Below, piece by piece: positions 51,101 through 62,548 of a DNA stretch of 64,000 nucleotides. Source of the stretch: Pleurotus djamor. Lineage: Eukaryota > Basidiomycota > Agaricomycetes > Agaricales > Pleurotaceae. The notes beneath the pieces are model-generated. The model was given only the letters and a program-made list of their open reading frames with translations, made no database searches and had not been told where the DNA came from. Positions within the stretch are counted from its first letter, which is position 1; every line of letters starts with the position of its first letter. The DNA lies in the NCBI GenBank assembly GCA_029747585.1, contig JAPEVF010000008.1, forward strand, positions 62,001 through 126,000, in the 5' to 3' direction. A program made the translations under genes and the position numbers.

Positions 51101-52092
51101 CCATGCTTCGTGATCGGTATGCAGCCGATCACGGACTGGTTTCCCAAAGTGGCTTTTAGGTGGATGCTTTAAGCTACTCGCACTATACGCATTCCCGGCT
51201 TTCCCTTCTCACGACACGTCCATCTCCCCGTTTTNCTGCGTCATGGTCTTCGCATTTGCAATCCACCGTCACCCTCGATTGCAGTGTGTGTCATGTTTCA
51301 GCGTCTGGCCGACCTCATGTTTCCCTCGGCAAGAGGGTATTTCGGTCCTAATTGCATTTCTCGCCTGATCTTCGGAGGTGTTCTACACCTGTCACTTTTC
51401 AACGCGTTTTTCGTTTTGCTTTCGCCACTTCCTCACCTTACTCTTGTTCGCTTTCTTTACTGACACACACACTCTTTGCAGATGCTATGCGCGACTTCGC
51501 CAATGCAAAAGACACCTGGTACCCAACATGGGCCTCAGATCCTAAGCAACGCGCGTTGGCTGTGTGAGTACCCGTTTGTTGTTGATCTTTTGATTACCCT
51601 ATCCCTTTCTTGGGTGGTTCATCCACTTGTGTCAGTTCGACACACGGTTTGTTTGTTCTTTCTCCCGGATATAGGAGGCCCATTCGTCCGCATTGACCAT
51701 TATGGCTGTCTTCGCGCCGAGAATGTTTGGGCCTTCCTATAAACCCCTCACCTGATTCTTTGTCTTCCATTCGAGGTTATCCCCTGGATATGTCGAGATG
51801 GTATCCATCCTTGTTCGCATTCTTGTTATCGAGGACGAGCGATGCAGCCATCTTGCATTGTGATTTTCATTTACTTTCGTTTCGGCTACGTTGTGATCGG
51901 GACCTCGTCGCTTGTTGCTTCGATTCCGTTCTTCTGTGTTATTCTTGAATGGTCCCCCCATTTCTTCTATTCATTCGTCTATGGTTCTCGGCTTTGCATC
52001 TACCGGACTTGTGGCACTGATCATCTCCTCGTTGTTTGTTTCTATCCAGTGATTACGTGAAGATGTGGCAGAAGTGCGACGCGCCGTCTTAA
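48156..52092 (+). CDS. GH16 type II membrane beta-glucan hydrolase/transglycosylase
   Basis: Cell-wall beta-1,3/1,4-glucan-acting enzyme anchored by one N-terminal TM helix. From ATG 48156 there is a Ser/Thr-rich cytosolic tail, then YWITVFCASLGIVGSVLLCY. The extracellular GH16 domain begins MVLEDNFDTLDTSVWFREVQ. The active site is SGEIDIIEARGNSP, containing the family motif E-x-D-x-x-E. Other matches are LWPALWMMPVNETYGPWPAS, HTYVLEWTQDFLWVYVDSRI and FYLIMNVAVGG. The gene ends VDYVKMWQKCDAPS at 52092. Splice junctions are GT-AG and keep frame throughout. Three 3' introns are unusually long: 49642-50977 (1336 bases), 51037-51481 (445) and 51564-52049 (486). It resembles basidiomycete GH16 and Kre6/Skn1-like wall proteins. 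It is divergent from the GT2 synthase. Confidence 0.9.
49642..50977 (+). other. Very long intron of the GH16 gene
   Basis: A 1336-base intron bounded by GTGAGT and TTATTAG. It is strongly T/C-rich on the sense strand and contains two overlapping 176-codon frames rich in Phe, Ser and Leu. No protein domain, transposon ends or RNA gene is recognised. Typical introns in this window are 50-70 bases. Confidence 0.75.
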
Positions 52093-54240
52093 GGCGCTTT
52101 TCCACTTCCCTCCCCTCCATGTCTCCTTCCCCTTGATCTTGCCGTCGCCGCCCTCACCTTCCACCTGTCGATATGTTTACCGACCCTCGTCCCCCTAGCA
52201 TGTAGAATGTTGACGCCGTATGTTGCGTCATGTTTACATACATATACCACTGCATTTAATTTTTTTGTCTTGCCTTCAATCTGGCACCCCCTTGATGGTG
52301 GCGGCAGCGCTGACTGCTGCCTCAACAAAAATCAGGGGATTGTCATGTTGAATGAATGGTAAACGGCTGTTGCTTGGACCCTTGTATACATCCCTTTTTA
52401 CCCATTGTTTGTGCTTCAATCGTAGACATCCCTCCTCGTTTTCTGATCTAGTACTTAGACTCCTTTTCTGACTGGACTTGTTCTCTACATTTTCATTTCC
52501 CTTCTCTCTTGGTTACTAGTAGTTCCTGTGGGGTCTGAGATGCTTTCTGCTATCGATACTTTTAATGATAGAATATCTTATCGTGTCTTGGTGTGCTTGT
52601 CCCCCACTTTTCGAGCCTCATGCGGTCCTCACATGTTACACATGACACAGCCGGGGGCCTCCCGAGCGTATACAAAGTTTGATGCCTAGATTCCTGCAGC
52701 TGAGCACCCTCAAGCTCGAGTCCATTATGCTTGCATGTTGTTGCCCAGCACAATATGCAACCCAATGTTTCGTTCCGCATTGTCCGTCGTCATCGATCGG
52801 TGAGTGCCCCGACGTTGGAAATTTGTTTTGTTTATCGATCAACGTAAATCGAGATTGATTTACGCGGGACCTAATGGTTGCCGGAGCAATCCCTGTCCGA
52901 ACAGGGAAACTGGCTCGGTCATCGTCGGGGCAAATCCCTCGATCGAGGACGAACTCAACGTCAACGTCGCTGGCTCGAAATTGTGGAGCCCGGTGAAATT
53001 GCAAATTTTGTCAAAACGTCACAAGTGTATTTTTGTTGTTCGCGTCGAGGGCGACTTTGTTGTAACCATGGTCTTCTAGCTTTGATCATGGCGTGGCTGG
53101 TTTCACTCGACGCACTTGTTATTCAATTGTGCATGATATCGGACCTTCTTGACTCGTTTATTATCTATGAGATAGATGGTCTGCGGTCCCCTTGCCTTAA
53201 CTTCTTGTGGTAGGTTTCTTGTTGACGTGTAAAAGATGTATTATCAGTGCGGTCTTCCACAATCACCGTATGTGCAGATGGTTGATCTCAAGCTTATCAA
53301 GTTTTGATTCAAGTCTTATTCTGCCGTTCCGCTGCAGGCACCGGCTCATCTAGAAGGCATCCTGGTATCTACACACGCCCACCCCGGCACAACAGTTCTC
53401 AACACCATGTGCACAGGCGCCTTTAAGTCGCCCAGGAACCTGGAGGCCAGATGCGAGGGTTGGCACCAACGTAAGAAAGCATGCTGTAATCCCGCCTTCC
53501 TCACCAGCACCTTAGTCCCTTGGAGACTTTTATGGGACGGTCATCTATCGCCTACGTGGTTCGAGATATGGGTGCCAGAGATCAACGGGGCTTTCTCTAG
53601 CTTTCTTGTCTTATCTTGTCCGTTCAAAACGGGGCAAAGGCTTCTCTTCAGAAGACTTCCTGAGAGCAACTCAGATGAACAGTTCCTACAACAGTTGCTA
53701 AGCCAAGGACAAGGATTGAGTTTTGCGGGGAGCATCATGCTGCATGAGGCATATTCCCTGACGGAGCGGAAGGGGAATGTCAAAGGGTTTCCTTCCGCAA
53801 ACGACTCAGTTGCTGCCTCACCGAACCGATGAACACGTGACTGACTCGAAAACCCTCCCGCCTCTGCGACTGAGCCTTCATCAAATGTCTCTGCTGCTAT
53901 AGTGACTGACATTCGCTGAGGACCATGCAGAAAGTCGCCCCGAGCATAAAGGCTAATTTGTATTATAAGGAATGGTGCAGTTGCAGAGGAAATGTTCTTG
54001 TAACTGGCCAGGAACCAGTTCAGCAAATCAAGATCTCAACATGCCCGACTGTCAGGGTCTCAATATTTTTCCTCGTAGGAGTTGATGGAGGAATAGCCTT
54101 GCCGAGAATCGGGTCCAGGTATCGACAAACCAGTATAAAGACCGACTGCACCATGTTTTCTTGTCTCCTTGAGACTCTTTTCTCTTCGTTTTCATTCGCC
54201 TCAGTTTGGTTACTCTCTCCTTTTCGCCTTGCTTTGAGCG
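52093..54240. other. Long intergenic region with inverted repeats
   Basis: About 2.1 kb between the GH16 and WSC genes. Open frames at 52636-53004 (minus), 53407-53832 (plus) and 53541-54026 (minus) lack domains and overlap each other. A group of short perfect inverted repeats lies at 52843-52948. It probably holds the 3' region of GH16 and the promoter of the WSC gene. Confidence 0.5.
52843..52948. repeat. Cluster of three short inverted repeats
   Basis: CGTAAATC (52843-52850) pairs with GATTTACG (52857-52864). CCCTGT (52891-52896) pairs with ACAGGG (52901-52906) around CCGA. CCTCGATCGAGG (52937-52948) is self-complementary. All three are perfect. They could form RNA hairpins or be protein sites. 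Confidence 0.5.
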
Positions 54241-57200
54241 ATGAAGACGCTCTCTGTTAGGTCGCAGGTACCTCTAAACCTGTTTACGCTCTCTTCCTTG
54301 TCCCTCTTTTTCTCCGCGTTTCTGTCCACGGCACCATCAGTACGGCACTCCCCACCTTTCATCCCCCCGCTGCCATTGATTAAACATTTGACAGGTCGTG
54401 GCAACCGAACTCGAGTACCGAGGCCCGCCTCATGCTCACCACCATGCCCATAAGCCAGTACACTTGAATCAGACCCAGATCAAGCGACTGGAAGAAGAAT
54501 CAGCACGTCGCAAGAGGTTCACCAAACGTGTCTTGCCTGAAGATTGGTCGGAATACGGTTGTGTCGCGTGAGTTCTTGTTCTTGCCTGTTGTTCGGTACC
54601 TCAGAAAGACCTCCTCGAACACACCCACGCGTCATATTCTCGTCTTCGCCGTCGTTTGACATATTCTGACAATGATCCCCTTCTCAGTGATGGGCCTGGC
54701 CCTCGCGTCTTTGATGGGTCCTCGCAGACCACATCAGATGCAACTCACGAATCTTGTGTAGCCTTCTGTGATACGAATGGCTACTACTATGCTGGCCTCG
54801 AATTCGGTAACGAATGCTGTTCGTCTCCCCTTGTCTCCTTTCGCGATCCTATGAAAATTGACTGCTTTGATCAGATTGCGCCAACCCCAGTACACCCCCG
54901 ACTACAGTTGATAATGGTTGTACCATGGCTTGTGCGGGCGACTCCGAGCAGCTTTGCGGTGGTCCCAACCGTATGACCGTGTTGAAGCGCGATGGTACTC
55001 CTCCCGTTCCTGAAGTTGTCGAGACGCACGACGTCTGGACCTCCGTTGGCTGCTACACGTATGATCGATCTTCATTTTGTTGTTCTGCTAGACATTTGCT
55101 CACTCGTCCCCCAGTGACAGCGTCTCTGCGCGTACCCTTTCTACTCCTTTTGGTGTTTCCGTCTTCACTGTCGGTAACTGCTTGGATACTTGCAAATTTT
55201 ACGGCTTCTCATATGGTGGTGTTGAAAACGGTGCTGAATGCTGTAAGTTTGCGCACTGGATGTTCGTTGAGCTTCACGCTCAGATAATTTTTTTTCAGAT
55301 TGTGGAAACGCTGTCGCTAATGGTTCTCCGTCTACTACTGGTTGCAACAAGCCTTGTGCTGGTAGCAGCGCACAAATTTGTGGTGGACCCAACTACATCA
55401 ATGTCTATGCCCAAGCTGGTGCTCCCCCGCCTGGTGGAGGCGAGGGTGAGGGCGGTGAAGGTGAAGGTGGCGAAGGCGAAGGTGGTGGTGAAGGTGAAGG
55501 TGGTGGCGAAGGAGAGGGAGGTGAACTTCCCGAAGGCTGGACTGCTGCTGGCTGCTACACGTGAGTTACCCTGCAACACCACCTTCATTCATATTCACAC
55601 ATTATTCCAGTGATTCTGTCGCAGTTCGCTCTCTAACTGGCGCAACGATGGCAGCTGCCGATATGACCCACCAGAAATGCATCAACTTCTGTGCGACTGG
55701 TAACTTCATTTATGCTGGTGCTGAATACGGCGTGGAGTGTTGTAAGTTCCCGCATCATTAATTCTGATCCTCGGAACATGGGATATTAAATGAATGAATT
55801 TCGTAGTCTGTGGCAACACCCTCGTTGCCGGTGCCCCTGCGACGGACGGCTGTACTATGGCGTGTGCCGGTGACGCTACCCAAATCTGTGGTGGACCAGA
55901 TCGCATGTCGCTCTTCCTCAGTGATGGCACGCCCCCACCCGAAGAACCTGAAGAGCCTGAAGAACCTACTGGACCCGCTGTCGAGGTTCCCTCATATGGT
56001 GAATGGACTTCTGAGGGATGTACAGTGTAAGCATTCGCAACTCCCTGTCCCTGCATTGAATACCAACGCCTGTTTGATAGTGACATGAACCCCGGTCGTT
56101 CTCTCCCCGTCGGTATGGGTGTTGTCGGTGCCATGACCATCGAAAAGTGCTTGGATGCTTGCTTCAACGCTGGTTACGGATACGCTGGAACTGAGTATGC
56201 CGCTGAATGCTGTAAGTTATCGACTCAACTTTGTGTTGAACGATGCTAATTCACTCACTTAGTCTGTGGAGAGACTCCTGGTCCCGGTGCTACTCCCGCG
56301 ACAGATGGTTGCACGATGGCTTGTGCCGGAAATGCTGAGCAACTCTGCGGTGGCCCCAATCGCTTGAACATGTACTCGTATGGTGGTGACGATCTTCCTC
56401 CCATCGGAGGCGGAGGACCAGGTCCAGGTGGTCCCGGAGAGCCTGGCGATGCTCCTCCCCCAGTCACTGAAGGTCTCCCCGAACCTTGGCACTATGATGC
56501 ATGCTGGGTGTAAGTGATCACTTTCCCGCGCACCCTCGTTTGTAGATCTGACTCTCGTTCTAGCGATCAACAATTCGGACGCGTCCTCACATATGCCCCA
56601 ATTGACGACCCCGCGCGCACTGTTGAACAATGTATCGATATCTGTTCCACTGCTGGATATTCCATCGCTGGTCTTGAATACGGTGTCCAATGCTGTATGT
56701 TTTCACTACCATTTTTCCTTCAATACCTCATCTCTGACGTTCTTCATAGTCTGCGGTAATGAGATGCGATATGCCGCGACTGTAGCCACCAACGAGAATG
56801 ATTGTAACATGCCCTGTGGTGGTGATGCTGAGTGAGTGGTCCAATCGCCCTCGCTCCTCCTCCCTCACTGACTCCTTGCTAGACACGCCTGTGGTGCTGG
56901 CAATCGACTCTCTGTTTACACAACCCTTACGGAGATCCCTGTCTACCCTGTCCCCACGCCCAAGACTACTGATCTCCCTGGAAACTGGGAGTACCAAGGT
57001 TGCTTCGAGTACGTTCGACTGCCTCTGTTCATTCCTGATCGTTTTTGACCTTGATGCGTTCATAGGGAAGTGGATCCTGCCCTCAATCAGCCCCGTGTCT
57101 ACCTTCATCAAATTCTCTTTGAAGAAGAGATGAGCCCAGAGAAGTGCTTGAACCAGTGCGCCAAGTATGGTTATCTCTCTGCTGGCTTCCAGTTCGGCTA

Positions 57201-59058
57201 TGAGTGCTGTGAGCTTGGATTTTCCACCCTCTGAGATCGAATCTAACATTTCACATAGACTGTGGAGACCCCGAGGATTACGTCGCTCGCGGTACACCTG
57301 CCACTTCGGAGGCTCAGTGCAACACTGCTTGCACGGATGCACCTGGCGATATTTGTGGTGGACCTCTTCGTATCAGTATCTACGACTGGGTTGGTGGAGG
57401 CTTGACCGTATGGCACGAGCCTGCTAACCCGGGACACTACGAGTTCCTCATCGGTGCCCCCATGGTTGCTCTTCAAACGAGTCTGGGAATCAACGGCAAG
57501 GTGACCTTCCTCGAGAAGCTCGGTTCCGGTCCTGAAAACTCCACTCACGCCTACGAACTCGACTACTCCCTGGCCCATGATCCTGAAAACGCTTGGAGAG
57601 AGATGCACGTTCAGACCGACATCTTCTGTGCTGCCGGTGTTATCCTTCCGGATAAAGCTGGTCGTCAGATCAACGTCGCTGGATGGTCGCTTGATTCGAC
57701 TTTCGGTACCCGTTTCTACACTCCTGATGGTTCGCCTGGTGTCCCTGGGACCAACGATTGGGAGGAAGATGTTTCAATTCTCAGTCTTCAGGTACGTATT
57801 GATACTTCCTTTGCTCAGTTTTCCGGCTAACAACCCATCAGCGTGGTCGATGGTACCCTTCTGCTATGATCTTGTCAAACGGCAGCATCCTCGTCGTCGG
57901 CGGTCAAATTGGTGCTAACGATCTGCCCGAACCCACTCTTGAGGTGCTTCCCAAACCCGTCGGCGGACCTACCTATCTGCACATGGACTGGCTCGAACGC
58001 AGCGATCCTTGGAACCTTTACCCCTTCATGCACATCCTTCCTAGTGGTGGTATCTACATTCAATATTGGCACGAAGCCATCATCCTTGATCCCGAAACCT
58101 TCGACACGCTCGTGCAGCTTCCGAACCTCCCTGGATCTGTTGACAACAAGGCCGGCGGTCGTACCTACCCACTGGAAGGATCGGGTATTATGTTCCCCAT
58201 CCACGCACCGTACACGGACCCGGTGACGATGTTGTCCTGTGGTGGCTCGGACGAGTTTTACGGGTTGGACAACTGTGTGTCTCTTCAGCCTGAAGTTGAA
58301 GGTGCCGAATGGACGATTGAGCGCATGGTAGGTGAACTTGAAAATGCATGTCGATCACAATCCAACTGAGGCATCCTTTATAGCCTTTCCCCCGTGTGCT
58401 CAGTATGATGGTCGCTCTTCCAGATGGTACTTTCCTCATTGTCGGCGGTGCTCGACAAGGTCAGGCTGGCTTCGGGCTCGCCGTAGAACCTGTCCTCACG
58501 GCCTTGTTGTATGACCCGACTCAACCACTCGGAGAACGTATCTCCATCCTGGGCGAGACCATCGTCGCTCGTATGTACCATTCTGAAGCTATCCTTCTCC
58601 ACGACGGCCGTGTCATGATATCCGGCTCCGATCCCCTCGATCCCCGATTCCCTGAGGAGCATCGTGTCGAAGTTTATATTCCACCCTACCTTGCATCTGG
58701 TCTCCCACAGCCCACCTTCACTATCACTCAGACGGATTGGGTTTATGACGGCACTTACACCGTTACCATCACGTCTTCCACTACTGCCAACATTCGCGCT
58801 TCCCTCCTCGGCGCTGAGACCAGTACCCATGGGTATAACATGGGTCAACGCACTATCTTCCCTGCTATCAGTTGCACTGGCGCTGTTTGCACCATCACCG
58901 CACCTCCCGATAACAAGATATGCCCTCCTGGCTGGTTCCAACTATTCATTCTCGATGGGCCTACTCCTTCACACTCTGTTTGGGTTCGTATCGGTGGTGA
59001 TCCTGCTCAGTTAGGCCTCTGGCCAGATCTTCCTGGTTTCACTGTTCCGGGGATGTAA
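54241..59058 (+). CDS. Secreted glyoxal oxidase with six WSC domains
   Basis: Copper radical oxidase (AA5) that oxidises aldehydes such as glyoxal and makes hydrogen peroxide outside the cell. ATG 54241 gives a signal peptide (LFTLSSLSLFFSAFLSTAPS). Six WSC carbohydrate-binding domains follow, each starting with a W-x-x-x-G/A-C motif (EDWSEYGCVA, VWTSVGCYT, WTAAGCYT, EWTSEGCTV, WHYDACWV, WEYQGCFE). A Gly/Glu repeat links domains 2 and 3. The oxidase domain starts near 57400. Cofactor residues are visible: Cys in DIFCAAGVILP, Tyr in GRWYPSAMILSNGSIL, Tyr-His in ARMYHSEAILLHDG, and His in SHSVWVRIG; the second-sphere Trp region is NVAGWSLDSTFGTRFY. It ends GFTVPGM at 59058. Nearly every WSC domain is split by introns after the GCYT block and after the FGxEC Cys. 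The enzyme looks intact; WSC domains probably tether it to wall glucan. Confidence 0.92.
55432..55529 (+). repeat. Gly-Glu coding repeat between WSC domains 2 and 3
   Basis: Imprecise GGTGAAGGTGAAGG-type units encode about 30 residues of Gly and Glu only, ending before LPEGWTAAGCYT. It forms a flexible, acidic linker in the mature secreted protein. Confidence 0.85.
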
Positions 59059-59392
59059 ATTCTCCCCTATGTTGTGTACATTATTTCATTTGCTTTCGTT
59101 CAGCTACATTCTGCTTTTTATATCATGGGACTCTCTTTGTGTCTGCTACTGGCGGTTGCATTATAATTGTGGACTTACTCGTTTATAATGTTACCCAAAA
59201 CAATCTACTTTATTGCCATTGCCTTCGGAATTGATGACGAATAACAACGGAGGAAGTGAAAGACTGTGAGATCATAAGACAGGGGTGTTCCTGGTTCGGC
59301 CTGTGTGATCCCCTCCACTTGCCACTGCCACTTGCTTCTTGACTGCGTCGCTCAGCCCGTTGAAGTCACATCGCTGCGTATTTATCTAGGAA
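59059..59392. other. Intergenic region downstream of the glyoxal oxidase
   Basis: 3' flank of the WSC gene (AT-rich at 59100-59215, with TTTATATC and TTTATAATG) and the promoter of the sorting nexin gene. No gene is seen. Confidence 0.55.
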
Positions 59393-61607
59393 ATGGACGC
59401 CTACGAAGACGAGAACCCCTTTGACGTCGAGGACCGCATCCCATCAGAGTCCTCGTCGACTTCAAAAGTCGACCTCTCAGAGCCCTCGTCTCCAACTCAA
59501 CATCCTGCCCGACTTGCTTCTCCTACCTTGTCACCTCCTCTTTCTCGACCATTTCCGTCTCCTGGAACACGGCGGCATCCCCCCGCAAATTTCAAGACAG
59601 ATTTCTGCTGCGCGCGTGATAGAGTGCTACATTCTGGAGAGGAAGTCGAAATCCTGGTGCGTTCCGTCCTTGGTTGAACGGAAACAGATTTTGTATTGAT
59701 TCGTGCTTCAACGTGTGCTCTAGATAACTGATGCACTCAAGACATCTCTCAACTCATCTTCTCCCTACATCGTTTACGTTATCCAGACCGGGGTATTCTA
59801 CTTTCATTGCTCACAGTGAGCGCTTTACTGACTCGACCGAATCAAAGAATGCCGAAGCGCGACACCGTTACTCAGAATTCGAGTCCTTGAGGTCCAGCAT
59901 GGCGAAACTCTATCCGACCTTGATTATCCCACCAATACCTTCGAAGCAAACGATCGGTGACTATGCTATTAAGCAAGGGAAGGCCAAAGAAGACACTGCC
60001 CTAATTGCGAGAAGGAAGCGGATGCTGCAGACATTTCTGAATAGGATCGCCAGGCATCCTATCCTTTCGAATGAACATGTATTCCACCGATTCTTGGATG
60101 GGGAGGTCTCATGGGTGCGTGAATGATGCGTTCCCTTTTGGCGATTACTCACCCCATTACTTCTAGACGGAAGTTCTAAACTCCCCTCCTCTCTCGCTTC
60201 TTCCTAAGAATATCCTTCGAGCACCATCTCACAACCCCACTGACCAAAATGCTTCTCCTGCCTATACTGTGTTACCGAATCCTTCCGCAGCACACCCCCT
60301 TCGTAAACCAGATCAACGCTTCTTAGACTCAGAAGCCTTCACATTAAAGTTTGCCAACCACGTTAGCGGGCCCATGGAGAAGGTTACACGCAGAACCATC
60401 AAGCGGTGGTCAGGTAAAGTGCTTTTCCCATCCTCAATTTGTCCATACTCAAACTGTGACGTAGATTATGCGCAAGATCATGCTGATCTCGGCGCTGCGC
60501 TGAACGGCTTTAGTCTTAATGAAAGCGGTCAACTGGCAATTGCTGTTGAGAAGACCGGGCAGGCCGTCGACGCAACCTATATGTCGACCACTAGACTGGT
60601 AAGTTATTTTTAGAGCTCACCCCCAATCCAATGTCTCAAGAACTGCACACTCTCAGCTTCAAGAATTGGAGATGAATTGGGCTGAGCCTATCCATGAATA
60701 CAGCCAATTTGCATCTATTATCAAGAAACTTCTTGCCTACCGACATCAAAAGCACGTTCAATATGAAATGACTCAGGATGCTCTTGAGGCAAAGCGTGAT
60801 CAAGTGGAAGAGTTGGAAAAGAATGAGCGAGAAGCCCAGCGGTTGCAAGAAGCACTAGGTAGAGGAAGAGTTGAAGGGTACGGTGCCTCTGCTCGAGCGC
60901 AACCTCCTCCTATTAATGCAGAAGGCGAACCACAGTCAGAGCAAGCTGACCACCCCATCGACCATGACGAAGAAGCTACCAACGCACCTTACGCCGACGC
61001 TTCATCCCCATCATCTCCCTCATTGCCTCCCCATCCTGGGCCCAGTCCAATCAGACGACGGACACGGGCACCCGGACTTGGGCTTTTGAACGCTTTGAGT
61101 TATACTTTGCATGGAATGATGGACGTTGATCCCGAGACGGCACGCAGGAACTCAATAACCAAGACAAGAGAAACTATATCCCAGGTTGGTGTCATTGTCA
61201 ATGGGCCTACGGCGTTGTTAAACTTTGTCTTCTCGGTAGCTTGAGGACGCCTTGCACTTAACAGCACAAGACCTCAAATATTCGAATTCCACTATCCAAG
61301 CCGATCTTGATCGCTTCCAGCGCCAGAAGGTCGCCGACCTGAGAGAAATGGTCATCAGCATGGCTAGGAGCCATAGAGACTGGTGCAAGAAGGTACATCG
61401 TCGCTTAGCTTCACGTATTCTTGAGCCCCCTTGAACTTTACACTATTCTACCAGAACCTGGAAGCTTGGGAGGAAGCCAAGAAGGAGATCGATGCCATAC
61501 CTGATCACCCGAACAAAATTCCTCCATCGGTGGCTTCCCCTGGCGTATCCAGCCCTCCTTCGAATGGCGTTCGACGAGATTCCACAGCGACTGTGAACGG
61601 GCGCTGA
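59393..61607 (+). CDS. SNX41: PX-BAR sorting nexin, Snx41/Atg20 type
   Basis: Membrane-bending phosphoinositide-binding protein of endosome-to-Golgi sorting and selective autophagy. ATG 59393 begins MDAYEDENPFDVEDRIPSES, with a Ser/Pro-rich N-terminus. The PX domain covers about 59740-60120: SPYIVYVIQTG, ARHRYSEFESLRSSMAKLYP (the R-Y-S-E-F phosphoinositide site), TLIIPPIPSKQTIGDYA, and FLNRIARHPILSNEHVFHRF. The BAR-like coiled region spans 60450-61500: DHADLGAALNGFSL, MNWAEPIHEYSQFASIIKKL, VEELEKNEREAQRLQEAL, LTAQDLKYSNSTIQADLDRF and VISMARSHRDWCKKNLEAW. A Pro/Ser-rich insert lies between helices, as in Snx41/Atg20. It ends SPPSNGVRRDSTATVNGR at 61607. Short introns throughout. Confidence 0.9.
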
Positions 61608-62548
61608 GTACGCCGTGTTGGTCGGTCTACTCCCATTTATTGTTGTTATGGACAATGCACCGCGGATAATGATTTATTTTCCTTGGTCATCCACCACGAA
61701 AGTTCTAAATTAAGCCGGCATTGAGTTAGCCCTCCACACGCCGTAGGTATATGTCGGCGATAGCTGACTCCTTCATAGCAATCGGATTCAATTTTGTTTG
61801 TTCCGTTGCGCGCAATACGTTAGGACTTGCACGCAGTCTAGGTAACCGTCGCGCATTGACCATGAAGTCAACAGGCGAGACCTTTTAATGACCGGAGCCT
61901 GCGCTTGAACCCGAGTCACTTCCTGAAGCACTTGCTACGGATTTCTATTTCAGTCCAACCATCTCGGCCTCGCTTCGATGGTTTATTGACACCTTATCCA
62001 TGCCATAGAGTCATACCTGTAGGACCGATGTCCGATGACCCATGGATAGCCAACCCCATAACAAAATCTCCACGGTAACAGGATGGGTTGTCAGCTAAAG
62101 TAACTGTACTCCCGGTTTGCCCATGTGTCTTCTTCGCGACGCCGACAAACCCACATGGCTGGTACTCCTCCGTCGTAAACGTGGGCTTTGGGGCTCAGAA
62201 AGACCCACAGAGGGTCGTAACACTCAAGAGTAGTGATTATGTACACACGTACACGTTCAATGCTTCCGAATCCGAAATCAGGTATCAACTTACTTCCCAC
62301 TTCTCGTGATCTGCCTGGAGGCGAATTTGGGCGGCGGTAAGCTACCTTGCTCCACTTTCGACCGATCGTGGTGAATTTCACCACCTGTCACCGCCCATTA
62401 TACGCCGTTGGCCTGCTTCTAATCGAGAATGGTGTAGAAACTCGTCGAGCAATGTAAGTATAGGTTGTTACGTAAAACTTTTTAGCTGAAGCCTTCCCAC
62501 TCGGTTGCAGCACAGGCGTACTCGACTGCACAACGACTTTAGATCGCG
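61608..62548. other. Intergenic region, no gene recognised
   Basis: Between the sorting nexin and the kinase-like gene. Frames of 70-97 codons occur on both strands near 62090-62384 without domains. No repeats or RNA gene were noticed. Confidence 0.5.

Noticed and set aside
53407..54026. 141-codon plus and 161-codon minus frames in the intergenic region
   Set aside because: They overlap each other antisense, lack domains, and neither has clear promoter or codon evidence.
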